64,000 bases of DNA from Geodermatophilus amargosae (GTDB lineage: Bacteria; Actinomycetota; Actinomycetes; Mycobacteriales; Geodermatophilaceae): positions 248,001-312,000 of the forward strand of contig NZ_FPBA01000005.1 in assembly GCF_900116515.1 (NCBI RefSeq), in the 5' to 3' direction. The position numbers and the translations under genes are program-made. Under the pieces are notes generated by a model, which saw nothing but the letters and a program-made list of their open reading frames with translations, was not told where the DNA came from and did not search any database. This document shows, piece by piece, positions 8,579-16,665 of this stretch. Numbering within the stretch: position 1 is the stretch's first letter; each line of letters begins with the position of its first letter.

Positions 8579-9073
8579 TCACGCCTGCGCTCCCAGGGTG
8601 TCGGAGGAGCCGGACATCTCGCCGGCGGCCTGCTGCACCGCGCGGACGATGTTCTGGTAGCCGGTGCACCGGCAGAGGTTGCCCTCGATGCCCTCGCGGA
8701 CCTCGGTCTCGCTCGGGTTCGGGTTCTCCTTGAGCAGGTCGATCGAGGCCATGATCATCCCGGGCGTGCAGAAGCCGCACTGGAGCCCGTGCATCTCGTG
8801 GAAGGCCTTCTGCACCGGGTGCAGGTCGCCCTGGCTGCCGATGCCCTCGATCGTGGTGACCTCCGCGCCGTCGGCCTGGACGGCGAAGACGGTGCAGGAC
8901 TTCACGGCCTGCCCGTCGAGGTGGACCGTGCACGCGCCGCAGTTGCTGGTGTCGCAGCCGACGACCGTGCCCACCTTGCCGAGCGCCTCGCGCAGGTGGT
9001 GGACCAGCAGGGTCCGGGGTTCGACCTCGTCGGTGTAGCTCACTCCGTCGACCCTCATGCTGACCTGGGTCAT
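8579..9073 (-). CDS. coxS: [2Fe-2S] small subunit of molybdenum hydroxylase (CoxS)
   Basis: A 164-residue iron-sulfur subunit. The plant-ferredoxin cluster ligands are C40, C45, C48 and C60; the second, molybdopterin-proximal cluster ligands are C99, C102, C134 and C136 (GFCTPG and LCRCTGY motifs). All eight are present. It is the first gene of the cox operon and carries a good site (GGAGGATCC) before ATG 9073. The final 20 residues are a polar tail. Electrons from the CoxL molybdenum centre pass through these clusters to FAD in CoxM. Confidence 0.92.
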   Translation of the reverse strand: MTQVSMRVDGVSYTDEVEPRTLLVHHLREALGKVGTVVGCDTSNCGACTVHLDGQAVKSCTVFAVQADGAEVTTIEGIGSQGDLHPVQKAFHEMHGLQCGFCTPGMIMASIDLLKENPNPSETEVREGIEGNLCRCTGYQNIVRAVQQAAGEMSGSSDTLGAQA

Positions 9074-9215
9074 GGATCCTCCGCTCCGTTGCAGGGGGCG
9101 AGTGCGCCCGGTGTCGCGGGCGCTCTTGCGGCGGAGTCTGTCAACGGCGGAGTGACTTAGGCCACGCTTACCTGTGACACGGGCGACACCGGTCCCGCAC
9201 CAGCGGCCGATGGTG

Positions 9216-9243
9216 CCCCAGAGCTCCGCAGTTGCGGCTGGGG
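9216..9243. terminator. nested hairpin downstream of the MFS gene
   Basis: CCCCAG (9216-9221) pairs with CTGGGG (9238-9243), and inside it CCGCA (9226-9230) pairs with TGCGG (9233-9237). It lies 65 bases past the MFS stop and before the coxS promoter region, so it probably insulates the two same-strand units. No U-run follows, as is usual in actinobacteria. The remaining 9074-9307 interval holds a TTGACA box on the reverse strand (9144-9139) but no convincing -10. Confidence 0.45.
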
Positions 9244-9307
9244 ATCGGCGGGTCGGGACCGCAGGGCGGAGGTTGCACCCCCGTTGCAGCAGCCCGGGCG
9301 GCGTCGC

Positions 9308-10531
9308 TCAGGCGGGGACGGCGCGCAGCTCGCGCCGGCGGAGCAGCGCGCTGGCGAGGAGGGCGACCAGGCCGGGGACCCCCAGCCCGACGCCGACCAG
9401 GCTGGGTGCGGTGTAGCCCAGCCCGGCGGCGATGACCACGCCGCCCAGCCAGGCACCGAGCGCGTTGGCGGCGTTGAGCGCCGAGTGGTTGAGCGCGGCG
9501 CCGAGCATCTGCGCCTCCCCGGCCACCTCCATCAGCCGCAGCTGCAGGCACACGACGAGCACGGACGTGCTGACCGAGAGCAGGAAGACGCCCATCAGGA
9601 GCGTGGGACCCGTGCGCGCCGCCGGCCCGACCAGGGCGAGCAGCACGGTGACGGCGACCAGCGCGCCGACGAGCGACCGGAACAGCGCGACGTCGGCGAG
9701 CCGGCCGCCCAGCGCGGTGCCGGCGACCCCGCCGACGCCGAAGACGAGCAGCACCCACGGCACGGCGCCGCGGGAGAGGCCGGTGACCTCGGTGGTGAGG
9801 GGAGCGATGTAGCTGTAGACGGCGAACATGCCGCCGAAGCCGATCGTGGCCACCGCCAGGGTGAGCAGCACCTGCGGCCGGCGCAGCGCGCCGAGCTCGG
9901 AGCGCACGGTGGCGCCCCGGTCGCCACGGGAGGAGGGGACGACGGCGAGCACGGCCGCGACGGTGAGCGCGGCGAGCACGACCACCGCCCAGTAGGCCGA
10001 CCGCCAGCCCATCGTCTGCCCCAGCCAGGTGGCGGCGGGGACGCCGGCGACGTTGGCCACCGCCAGGCCGAGCATCACCGTGCTCACGGCCCGGCCCCGA
10101 AGCGAGTCCGGGACGAGCGACGCGGCGACCAGCGAGGCGACGCCGAAGTAGGCGCCGTGGGGCAGGCCGCTGACGAACCGGGCGAGCAGCAGCGTGGTCG
10201 AGCCCGGCGCCAGCGCACTGAGCGCGTTGCCGGCGAGGAAGGCGGCCATCAGCCCGACGAGGAGGGCGCGGCGCGGCAGCCGGGCGCCGAGCGCGGCGAT
10301 CACCGGCGCGCCGACGACGACGCCGAGGGCGTAGGCGGAGATGACGTGACCCGCCGTCGGGATGTCCACCCCGACGCCGCCGGCGATGTCGGGCAGCAGG
10401 CCCATCGTGACGAACTCGGTGGTGCCGATCGCGAACCCGCCCAGCGCGAGCGCGACGAGGGCGACGGCCACGCGCGGGGTGGCCAGGGTCGCGGTCGCGG
10501 GAGCCGGGGGGACGGCGGTGCGGGCACTCAC
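9308..10531 (-). CDS. MFS transporter, AraJ/YdhP-like drug or sugar efflux family
   Basis: A 407-residue twelve-helix major facilitator. Near the N-terminus GTTEFVTMGLLPDIA (about 40-54) is the signature of the DHA1 subgroup containing AraJ, YdhP and PbuE, which export sugars, nucleosides or drugs by proton antiport. The second half begins near residue 210 (RRPQVLLTLAVATIGF). The start is GTG 10531, with no clear ribosome site, so it may be translated from a leaderless message. The substrate cannot be read from context: neighbours are the cox operon and a GAF regulator on the same strand. Confidence 0.8.
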   Translation of the reverse strand: MSARTAVPPAPATATLATPRVAVALVALALGGFAIGTTEFVTMGLLPDIAGGVGVDIPTAGHVISAYALGVVVGAPVIAALGARLPRRALLVGLMAAFLAGNALSALAPGSTTLLLARFVSGLPHGAYFGVASLVAASLVPDSLRGRAVSTVMLGLAVANVAGVPAATWLGQTMGWRSAYWAVVVLAALTVAAVLAVVPSSRGDRGATVRSELGALRRPQVLLTLAVATIGFGGMFAVYSYIAPLTTEVTGLSRGAVPWVLLVFGVGGVAGTALGGRLADVALFRSLVGALVAVTVLLALVGPAARTGPTLLMGVFLLSVSTSVLVVCLQLRLMEVAGEAQMLGAALNHSALNAANALGAWLGGVVIAAGLGYTAPSLVGVGLGVPGLVALLASALLRRRELRAVPA

Positions 10532-10573
10532 GTAGCCGTGCCAAGGAGCCCGCGGCCGTGCCGTATTCCGGAC

Positions 10574-10599
10574 GCGGCAGGAATGGCCACTCCTGCCGC
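10574..10599. repeat. dispersed palindromic element, copy 1 (GCGGCAG family)
   Basis: Arms GCGGCAGGA (10574-10582) and TCCTGCCGC (10591-10599) are perfect complements around ATGGCCAC. The same element occurs at 17362-17389 and 33288-33313. In all three places it lies a few bases past the stop codon of a reverse-strand gene, here the GAF regulator, so a transcript-ending or transcript-stabilising role is likely. Confidence 0.7.
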
Positions 10600-10607
10600 T
10601 CGGGGGG

Positions 10608-11927
10608 TCAGGTGCGGGACGCCCGCCGGAGGGCCAGCAGGTGGGCGGCGACCGCGCCGCGCCGCGGGGACCCGGCGGGCAGGGCCTCGAGGCAGGCCTG
10701 CCAGGCGACGGCGTCGTCGCGGGCCTCGGGCAGCGCGATCCAGCGCAGCAGCAGCTGGGGCCGGCGGCTGTTCAGGACGGCGGCCCGCAGCGCGGCGCCG
10801 GTGCGGCGGCGGGCCGCGGCGACGCCCGGCGCGGTCGAGCGCGGCAGCACCGGGCCGGGGTAGGCGTCGAGCGCGGCGGCGACCGCACCGCGGTCGAGCA
10901 GCCGGCGGACCCGCTCGAGATCGGTCTGCAGCGGGCGCAGCAGCCGGTAGGGGCGCGAGCCCACGAGGTCGTCGCCGACCAGCCGGCGCAGCCGGGACAG
11001 CTCGGCGCGCACGGTGACCGCGGCGGTGTCGCCGGCGTGGCACTCGGCGGCCAGCTGCTCGGCGCTGCGCCCCTCCCCCGCGGCGGCGGCCTCGGCGAGC
11101 AGGAGCAGCAGCTCGGAGTGACGCAGCGACAGCTCCACCGCGCCGGCGGGACGCGTGAGCCGGGCGCGCTCCCGGCCGAGCACCTCCAGCAGCGGCGCGA
11201 CCGGGCGCGCCGGCGCGGGACGGGGGCCGCGGGCGGCGTCGCGCTGCTCCTCGCGGTGCAGCCAGCGCAGCTCCGACTCGACGGCGGCCACGGTGGCGCG
11301 GACGAGCGTGAACACGTGCGGGCTGGCCACGTGGTCGCCGCCGGTGACGTCGATGGCGCCCAGGAGCACGCCGGTGACCGGGTGGTGCACCGGCGCGGCC
11401 GAGCAGCTCCACGGCTGCACCGGGCGGCGGTAGTGCTCGCTGCCGTAGATCTGCACCGGGTGGTCGACCGCCAGCGCCGTCCCCGGGGCGTTGGTGCCGG
11501 CGACCTCCTCCGACCACCGGGCGCCGGCCACGAAGTTCATGGTCTCGGCCAGCGCACGCAGCCGGCGGTCGCCCTCCACCCACAGCATCCGGCCGTCGGC
11601 GTCGGTGACCGCGACGATCATCCGGTCGGCCTCGGCGTCCTCCACGAGCAGCCGGCGGATCACCGGGAGCACCGCCCCGAGCGGGTGCGCGGCGCGGTAG
11701 GCGGCCAGGTCGTCGTCGAGCAGGTCGACCGGCGGCCCCTGGCCGTCGGGGTCGACGCCGCTGCCCAGGCTGCGCCGCCAGGAGTCCCAGACCACAGACC
11801 GCACGTCCGGCCGCGGCGGCGGATCCCCGCGGGTCACCAGCGTCTCGTGCGCCGCCCGCAACCGGCGGGTCAGCCCGGGCGTCGGGGCGCCGTCGGGCAG
11901 CGCGAGCCACGGGCTGACGCCGGTCAC
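10608..11927 (-). CDS. GAF-domain transcriptional regulator (AcoR/MimR N-terminal type)
   Basis: A 439-residue regulator. Residues about 60-230 match the GAF sensor half of sigma-54-style activators (WSEEVAGTNAPGTALA, then SCSAAPVHHPVTG), the part that senses small ligands. The AAA+ domain is absent. The C-terminal half (about 270-439) has an ECHAGDTAAVTVRAELSRLRRLVGDDL segment that looks like a winged or helix-turn-helix DNA-binding region, as in the actinobacterial GAF regulators found beside acetoin, alcohol and aldehyde dehydrogenase genes. GTG 11927 has GGGGAG seven bases upstream. It sits directly downstream of mftF on the same strand, which makes an alcohol- or aldehyde-sensing role plausible but unproven. 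Confidence 0.75.
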   Translation of the reverse strand: MTGVSPWLALPDGAPTPGLTRRLRAAHETLVTRGDPPPRPDVRSVVWDSWRRSLGSGVDPDGQGPPVDLLDDDLAAYRAAHPLGAVLPVIRRLLVEDAEADRMIVAVTDADGRMLWVEGDRRLRALAETMNFVAGARWSEEVAGTNAPGTALAVDHPVQIYGSEHYRRPVQPWSCSAAPVHHPVTGVLLGAIDVTGGDHVASPHVFTLVRATVAAVESELRWLHREEQRDAARGPRPAPARPVAPLLEVLGRERARLTRPAGAVELSLRHSELLLLLAEAAAAGEGRSAEQLAAECHAGDTAAVTVRAELSRLRRLVGDDLVGSRPYRLLRPLQTDLERVRRLLDRGAVAAALDAYPGPVLPRSTAPGVAAARRRTGAALRAAVLNSRRPQLLLRWIALPEARDDAVAWQACLEALPAGSPRRGAVAAHLLALRRASRT

Positions 11928-12007
11928 GGCGTTCTCCCCGGGCTGAGAGTCATGGTCTGCCCATGGTGACCCGCGTCGCAGGATCGCGCCACGCGCGGGG
12001 CCGCAGG

Positions 12008-13441
12008 TCAGACGCGGGGTGGCGAGGCCGGCAGCAGCGCCGACGGGTCGCGCCTGCACAGGGCGCCCGCCCACAGCCCGGCGCCGTAGGCGAGGTCCTC
12101 CAGCCGGCGCGCGACGGCGAAGCGCAGCGGGCCCACCTCCGCCCGGTGCGGCCACCACGCGAGGACGGCGTCGGCGGTGGCGACGGCGAGCGCGGCCCAC
12201 CGGGCACGGCGGGAGACCAGCGCCGCGACGGCGGTGAGCGGCCAGTGGTGCCGGGTGGCCGAGCGGGCGAGCGTGCGGCCGGCCGCTGCGGTGCCGCGCA
12301 GCACGAGCACGGCGGCCAGTCCGGCGGGGGCGCGGCGGCCCGGGCCGGCGAGCCGGCGTGCCAGGCGGACCGTCGCGTCGCCGAGCACGGCCACCGCCAG
12401 CACCCGCCCCGCCCGGCCGCCGCCCGCCGCCAGGACCAGCGCGGCCGCCGACCACGGGCTGACCACCACCGGCGCGACGGCGCGGCCGTGCCGGGCCGCC
12501 AGCGGTGCCGCGCCGGTGCCGTAGACGGCCCGCCGGCGCAGCCAGGCGACCGTGGACGACGGGTGCTCGTGGTCGACGCGCGCGGCCGGCTCGTAGCGCA
12601 CGCGCCACCTCGCGGCGGCCAGCCGCCACACCAGGTCGACGTCCTCGGCCACCCGCATGCCGGCGTCGAAGCCCTCCCCCAGCGCGGTCCGCCGGACCAG
12701 CAGGGCGGCGCTGGGCAGGTAGGACAGGCCCGACAGGGGTGCGACCGGTCCCGGGTGCGGCCCCATGTCCAGGGCGCTGACCGCCGTCTCGTAGGGCGTC
12801 ACCCAGCCCGGGTGTGCGGCCGGCAGGGCGGTGATCCGCGGGGCGACGACGGCCAGCCGCGGGTCGGCGAGGTGCGGCAGCAGCGCGCCCAGCCAGCCCG
12901 GCCGCGGCACGCAGTCGGAGTCCAGGAAGGCCACGGCCTCCGTCGTCGCGGCGCGCAGCCCGGTGTTGCGCGCCGCGGCGGGGCCTCGCGAGCGGTCGTG
13001 CCGGAGCACCTCGGCACCGCCCGCGGCGGCGGCCGTCGCCAGCGCCGGGGCGTCGGCCGACCCGTCGTCGACGACGAGCACCCGCACCCCCGCGGTGTCC
13101 GGGTCGGCGCGCAGCGCCGCCAGCAACCGGACGACGCCGACGGTGCGGTCGCGCACCGGGACGACGACGGTGACGTCACCGGGGCCGGGCGCCGGGCCGG
13201 CGGGCTCGGGGACGGCGACCCCGGCGTCCTGCAGCCGGGCGGCGAGCGCCGCCGTCGCCGGGCTCGTGACGGCGAGGCGGTCGCCGGCGAGCAGGTCGCG
13301 GGCCCGCGGGGCCAGCCGCAGCAGGCGCAGCGGCGAGCCGCCGAGCAGCGCCGCCCCGCCCTCGAGCCGGCGGGTGCGCGGGTCGAGGTGCACCGCCCAG
13401 CCGTCGGGCAGCCGGGCCTCCGGCGGGAGCGGGACCCTCAC
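12008..13441 (-). CDS. mftF: mycofactocin glycosyltransferase MftF
   Basis: A 477-residue GT-A fold glycosyltransferase that adds the beta-1,4-glucose chain to premycofactocin. After an MftF-type N-terminus (VPLPPEARLPDGWAVHLDP) come the GT2 strand VTVVVPVRD (90-98), DDGS (125-128) and the nucleotide-metal motif DSD (174-176), then AEDVDLVWRL as the acceptor-side acidic motif. Hydrophobic segments in the C-terminal third suggest membrane association. The start GTG 13441 overlaps the stop of the isochorismatase gene (GTGA). The other mft genes lie 3-8 kb away in the same orientation and order, with unrelated genes between. Confidence 0.85.
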   Translation of the reverse strand: MRVPLPPEARLPDGWAVHLDPRTRRLEGGAALLGGSPLRLLRLAPRARDLLAGDRLAVTSPATAALAARLQDAGVAVPEPAGPAPGPGDVTVVVPVRDRTVGVVRLLAALRADPDTAGVRVLVVDDGSADAPALATAAAAGGAEVLRHDRSRGPAAARNTGLRAATTEAVAFLDSDCVPRPGWLGALLPHLADPRLAVVAPRITALPAAHPGWVTPYETAVSALDMGPHPGPVAPLSGLSYLPSAALLVRRTALGEGFDAGMRVAEDVDLVWRLAAARWRVRYEPAARVDHEHPSSTVAWLRRRAVYGTGAAPLAARHGRAVAPVVVSPWSAAALVLAAGGGRAGRVLAVAVLGDATVRLARRLAGPGRRAPAGLAAVLVLRGTAAAGRTLARSATRHHWPLTAVAALVSRRARWAALAVATADAVLAWWPHRAEVGPLRFAVARRLEDLAYGAGLWAGALCRRDPSALLPASPPRV

Positions 13442-13977
13442 CCGGCCAGCACGGCGTCGGTGGTGGTGACCTCCACCAGCGGCGCGTAGAGACCCATGAG
13501 GTCCAGCGCCTTGCCGTGGTCGTCGTCGCTGCTGCCGGCGCAGGCGTCGGCGACCACCCGCACGGGCACGCCGGCGTCGGCGGCCGGCAGCACCGTGGAG
13601 ACGACGCAGCAGTCGGTGGCCACGCCGGCCACGGTCAGCGGCCCGGCGCCGACCGCCTCCGCCAGCTCCGGGCCCCACTTGCCGAACGTGGTCGCCGTCA
13701 GCACGCGCGCGGCGCCCGGGTCGTCGACCAGGTCGTAGAGCGGGGCGTCCGGCGGCTGCAGGGCGAACGGGTACTGCTGGTAGTAGCCGACCCAGGCGCC
13801 GGCGGGCTCCCGCGGCGCCACGAAGCGGGTGAGGACGACCCGCTCGCCGAAGGCGTCCACCAGGCGCCGGACGCGCGGGCGGACCTCCTCGAAGCGGGGC
13901 GCCGTCCACGGGGAGTCCGGGTCGCCGAACACCCGCTGCATGTCCACGACGACGAGCCAGCCGGGGAGGTGCGTCAC
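13438..13977 (-). CDS. isochorismatase-like cysteine hydrolase
   Basis: A 179-residue isochorismatase-superfamily protein. The catalytic triad is visible: Asp12 (VVDMQ), Lys100 (TFGKWG) and Cys123 or Cys124 (GVATDCCV), with the family cis-peptide ahead of the Cys. Members hydrolyse nicotinamide, N-carbamoylsarcosine, ureidoacrylate or isochorismate. No siderophore or nicotinamide genes adjoin it apart from the iron lipoprotein on the opposite strand. It is translationally coupled to mftF (GTGA overlap at 13438-13441), an unusual partner. GTG 13977 is the only reasonable start and has a weak ribosome site. Confidence 0.83.
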   Translation of the reverse strand: MTHLPGWLVVVDMQRVFGDPDSPWTAPRFEEVRPRVRRLVDAFGERVVLTRFVAPREPAGAWVGYYQQYPFALQPPDAPLYDLVDDPGAARVLTATTFGKWGPELAEAVGAGPLTVAGVATDCCVVSTVLPAADAGVPVRVVADACAGSSDDDHGKALDLMGLYAPLVEVTTTDAVLAG

Positions 13978-14028
13978 GTCCGGACCCTAGCGGGGGAACC
14001 GGCCGGGTCCGCCTCCAGTCCACCGTGG

Positions 14029-14047
14029 TTAGGTGAGCCTTCCCTGA
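14029..14047 (+). promoter_or_regulatory. probable IdeR/DtxR iron box
   Basis: The 19 bases TTAGGTGAGCCTTCCCTGA match the IdeR/DtxR consensus TTAGGTTAGGCTAACCTAA at 14 of 19 positions, with the first six perfect. It lies 21 bases before the ATG of a siderophore-binding lipoprotein gene, the classic place for iron-dependent repression. It could also reach the divergent isochorismatase promoter. The match is seen directly; IdeR binding is inferred. Confidence 0.65.
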
Positions 14048-14067
14048 CCTGTCCGAGGAGAACCGTC

Positions 14068-15081
14068 ATGTCCCGTCCCCTGCTCCGGCGCACCGCCCTG
14101 GTCGCCGCCGCCCTCACCACCGCCGGGGCGCTGGCCGCGTGCGGCGCCGACGACGCCGGGGCGGCGGCCGGCGCGTCGTCGTCCTCGCCCGCCGGCGGCG
14201 GCAGCGGGGACTTCCCGGTCACCGTCAGCACCGCGTTCGGCGACGTCGAGGTCGACGAGGAGCCGCAGCGCGTGGTGGCCCTCGGCTGGTCGGACGCGGA
14301 GACGGCGCTCGCGCTCGGCGTGCAGCCGGTCGGCGCGAGCGACTGGCTGGCCTTCGGCGGCGAGGGTGTGGGGCCGTGGGCCGAGGGCCTCTACGACGAG
14401 GCGCCGGAGGTCATCGAGACGCTCGAGCCCAGCCTCGAGGCGATCGCCGCGCTGGAGCCCGACCTGATCCTCGACACCCGCTCCCCCGCCACCCAGGAGC
14501 GCTACGACTTCCTCAGCGCCATCGCCCCGACGATCGGCCAGCCCGAGGGCGTGGACCCCTACCTGACCACCTGGCAGCAGCAGCTCGACCTGGTGGGCCA
14601 GGCGCTGGGCCGGACCGACGAGGCCGAGCTGCTGCGCAGCGACCTCGAGCAGCGCTTCTCCGACGCCGCCGCGGCCCACCCGGAGTTCGACGGCACCGAG
14701 GTCGGCGTCGGCGCCTTCTCCTCCGAGGGCTTCGGCGCCTACGTCCGCGGCGACACCCGCGTCGACTTCATGGAGACCCTCGGCTTCATCAACGAGCAGG
14801 CGATCCAGGACCTCGCCACGGAGAGCTTCTTCGTGCCGGTCTCCGACGAGCAGGTCTCGCTGCTCGACGCGCCGCTGACCGTCGTCTTCCCGATCTTCGT
14901 CGACCCGTCGCAGATCACCGGCAACCCGCTGTGGCAGACGCTGGGCTCGGTGCAGCAGGGCTCCGCGGTCCTGCTCGACGACGAGACGCTGGCCAACGCC
15001 TTCTCCAGCGGCTCGGTCCTCGGTACCGAGTACGCCCTGGAGAACGCGGTCCCGCTGTTCGCCGAGGCCCTGCAGGGCTGA
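14068..15081 (+). CDS. iron-siderophore ABC transporter substrate-binding lipoprotein
   Basis: A 337-residue lipoprotein with a twin-Arg-free signal peptide and lipobox LAAC (lipid Cys25), then a Ser/Gly linker and a FecB/FhuD-type class III binding fold (RVVALGWSDAETALALGVQPVG; EPSLEAIAALEPDLIL). Such proteins catch ferric siderophores outside the membrane and hand them to a permease/ATPase. No permease or ATPase gene is adjacent, so it must share a transporter encoded elsewhere. ATG 14068 has GAGGAG upstream and an iron box at 14029-14047 predicts induction under low iron. Confidence 0.88.
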   Translation: MSRPLLRRTALVAAALTTAGALAACGADDAGAAAGASSSSPAGGGSGDFPVTVSTAFGDVEVDEEPQRVVALGWSDAETALALGVQPVGASDWLAFGGEGVGPWAEGLYDEAPEVIETLEPSLEAIAALEPDLILDTRSPATQERYDFLSAIAPTIGQPEGVDPYLTTWQQQLDLVGQALGRTDEAELLRSDLEQRFSDAAAAHPEFDGTEVGVGAFSSEGFGAYVRGDTRVDFMETLGFINEQAIQDLATESFFVPVSDEQVSLLDAPLTVVFPIFVDPSQITGNPLWQTLGSVQQGSAVLLDDETLANAFSSGSVLGTEYALENAVPLFAEALQG

Positions 15082-15106
15082 ACGCTCAGCGCACCACCGG
15101 AGGCCG

Positions 15107-16612
15107 TCACGGGACCGCCGGGGCGGCCTCCTGCGTCCTCAGGGCCTCCTGCGCCCGCACGGCCGTGCGGCGCAGCGCCAGGGTGCCGATCAGCCCCACG
15201 AGGAAGGCGGCCAGGACGCCGAGGTTGGCGAACGCCCAGTCGCCCTCCCGGCCGCCGAGGCCCAGCGGCCCGAGCAGGTAGCCCTGCCAGTCCAGCCAGC
15301 CGGCCAGGGTGTTGGTGACCAGTCCCCAGCCGAGCACCGTCCCGGCTCCCAGGAGCAGCAGCGGCACCGGCGGGACGGCGCCGTAGCGGCCGCGCGCGTC
15401 GTACAGGTCGGCCTCGGCGTAGGACCGGCGGCGCAGCGCGAGGTCGGCGAGGAAGATGCCGCACCAGGCCGCGATCGGGACGCCCAGGGTGATCAGGAAG
15501 CCCTGGAACTGCACGAAGAAGCCGCCGGCGGCGAAGAAGACCACCCAGATCGCGCCCAGCACCATCAGCGCGCCGTCGATGCCCGCCGCGACCGGGCGGG
15601 GCACCCGGATGCCGGCTGCCAGGAGCGACAGGCCGGACGAGTAGATGTCCAGCAGCGCGCCGCCCACCAGGCCGAGGACCGCGACGACGACGAACGGCAC
15701 GAGGAACCAGGTCGGGAGCAGGGCGGCGAGCGCGCCGATCGGGTCCCCGGCGATCGCACCGGACAGTTCCGGGTCCGAGGCCGCCAGCAACAGGCCGGTG
15801 CCCAGCAGGACGACGGGGGCCAGCGCGCCGCCGAACGTCGTCCAGCCGACGACGCCGCGGGTGGACGCGGCACGCGGCAGGTAGCGGGAGTAGTCGGCGG
15901 CGGCGTTGACCCAGCCGAAGCCGTAGCCGGTCATCGCCAGGACCAGCGCGCCGACGACGGCCGCCGTCGAGCCGGACGGGACGTCGGTCACGGCCGACCA
16001 CCGGACGTCGCCGGCCACCAGGACGACGTAGACGACGGTGAGCACACCGCCGACCACCGTGATGACCGCCTGCATCCGCATGATCGCGTCGAAGCCGAGG
16101 ACGCCGCCGGCCACCACCAGGGCCGCGACGACGAGCAGCGCGACCACCTGCGTCGCCGTCCCGCCGCTCCAGCCGAGCTGGCCGAACACCGTGGCCGTGG
16201 CCAGCGTCGCCAGCGAGACCAGCACCGTCTCCCAGCCGACGGTGAGGATCCACGACAGCGCCGCCGGCACCCGGTTGCCGTGGACGCCGAACGCGGCGCG
16301 GCTGAGCACCAGCGTGGGTGCCGAGCCGCGCTTGCCGGCGATCGCGACCAGCCCGCAGAGCAGGAACGACACGACGATCCCGACGACGCCGGCCACCAGC
16401 GCCTGCGCCGCGGAGATGCCGAACCCGAGCAGGAACGACCCGTAGGCCAGGCCGAGCACGCTGACGTTGGCGCCGAACCACGGCCAGAACAGCGAGCGCG
16501 GCCGCCCGCGGCGCTCCTCCTCGGCGATGACGTTGATGCCGTTGGTCTCGACGGCGCCCCGCGCGGGCGCCGCGGCGCCCGCGCCCTGATCGACGGCCGG
16601 CTGCTGGGTCAT
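15107..16612 (-). CDS. NCS1 family cytosine/purine/allantoin permease-like transporter
   Basis: A 501-residue nucleobase:cation symporter-1 with about twelve membrane segments. The N-terminal INVIAEEERRGRP and FWPWFGANVSVLGLAYGSFLL stretch, SRAAFGVHGNRVPA, and GWVNAAADYSRYLP are family signatures (CodB/PucI type). ATG 16612 was preferred over ATG 16645 because GGGGAGGAG lies six bases upstream of it. It follows mftE by 53 bases on the same strand, so the two may be co-transcribed. No cytosine deaminase or purine catabolic gene adjoins it. Confidence 0.85.
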   Translation of the reverse strand: MTQQPAVDQGAGAAAPARGAVETNGINVIAEEERRGRPRSLFWPWFGANVSVLGLAYGSFLLGFGISAAQALVAGVVGIVVSFLLCGLVAIAGKRGSAPTLVLSRAAFGVHGNRVPAALSWILTVGWETVLVSLATLATATVFGQLGWSGGTATQVVALLVVAALVVAGGVLGFDAIMRMQAVITVVGGVLTVVYVVLVAGDVRWSAVTDVPSGSTAAVVGALVLAMTGYGFGWVNAAADYSRYLPRAASTRGVVGWTTFGGALAPVVLLGTGLLLAASDPELSGAIAGDPIGALAALLPTWFLVPFVVVAVLGLVGGALLDIYSSGLSLLAAGIRVPRPVAAGIDGALMVLGAIWVVFFAAGGFFVQFQGFLITLGVPIAAWCGIFLADLALRRRSYAEADLYDARGRYGAVPPVPLLLLGAGTVLGWGLVTNTLAGWLDWQGYLLGPLGLGGREGDWAFANLGVLAAFLVGLIGTLALRRTAVRAQEALRTQEAAPAVP

Positions 16613-16665
16613 CGACGTCTCCTCCCCGATCGCGTTCCCCGCCATCCTGGTGCTCCCGACGCGGC

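Noticed and set aside
5121..9073. True form I CO dehydrogenase operon
   Set aside because: CoxL has AYRGAGR, not AYxCSFR, and the order is S-L-M rather than M-S-L.
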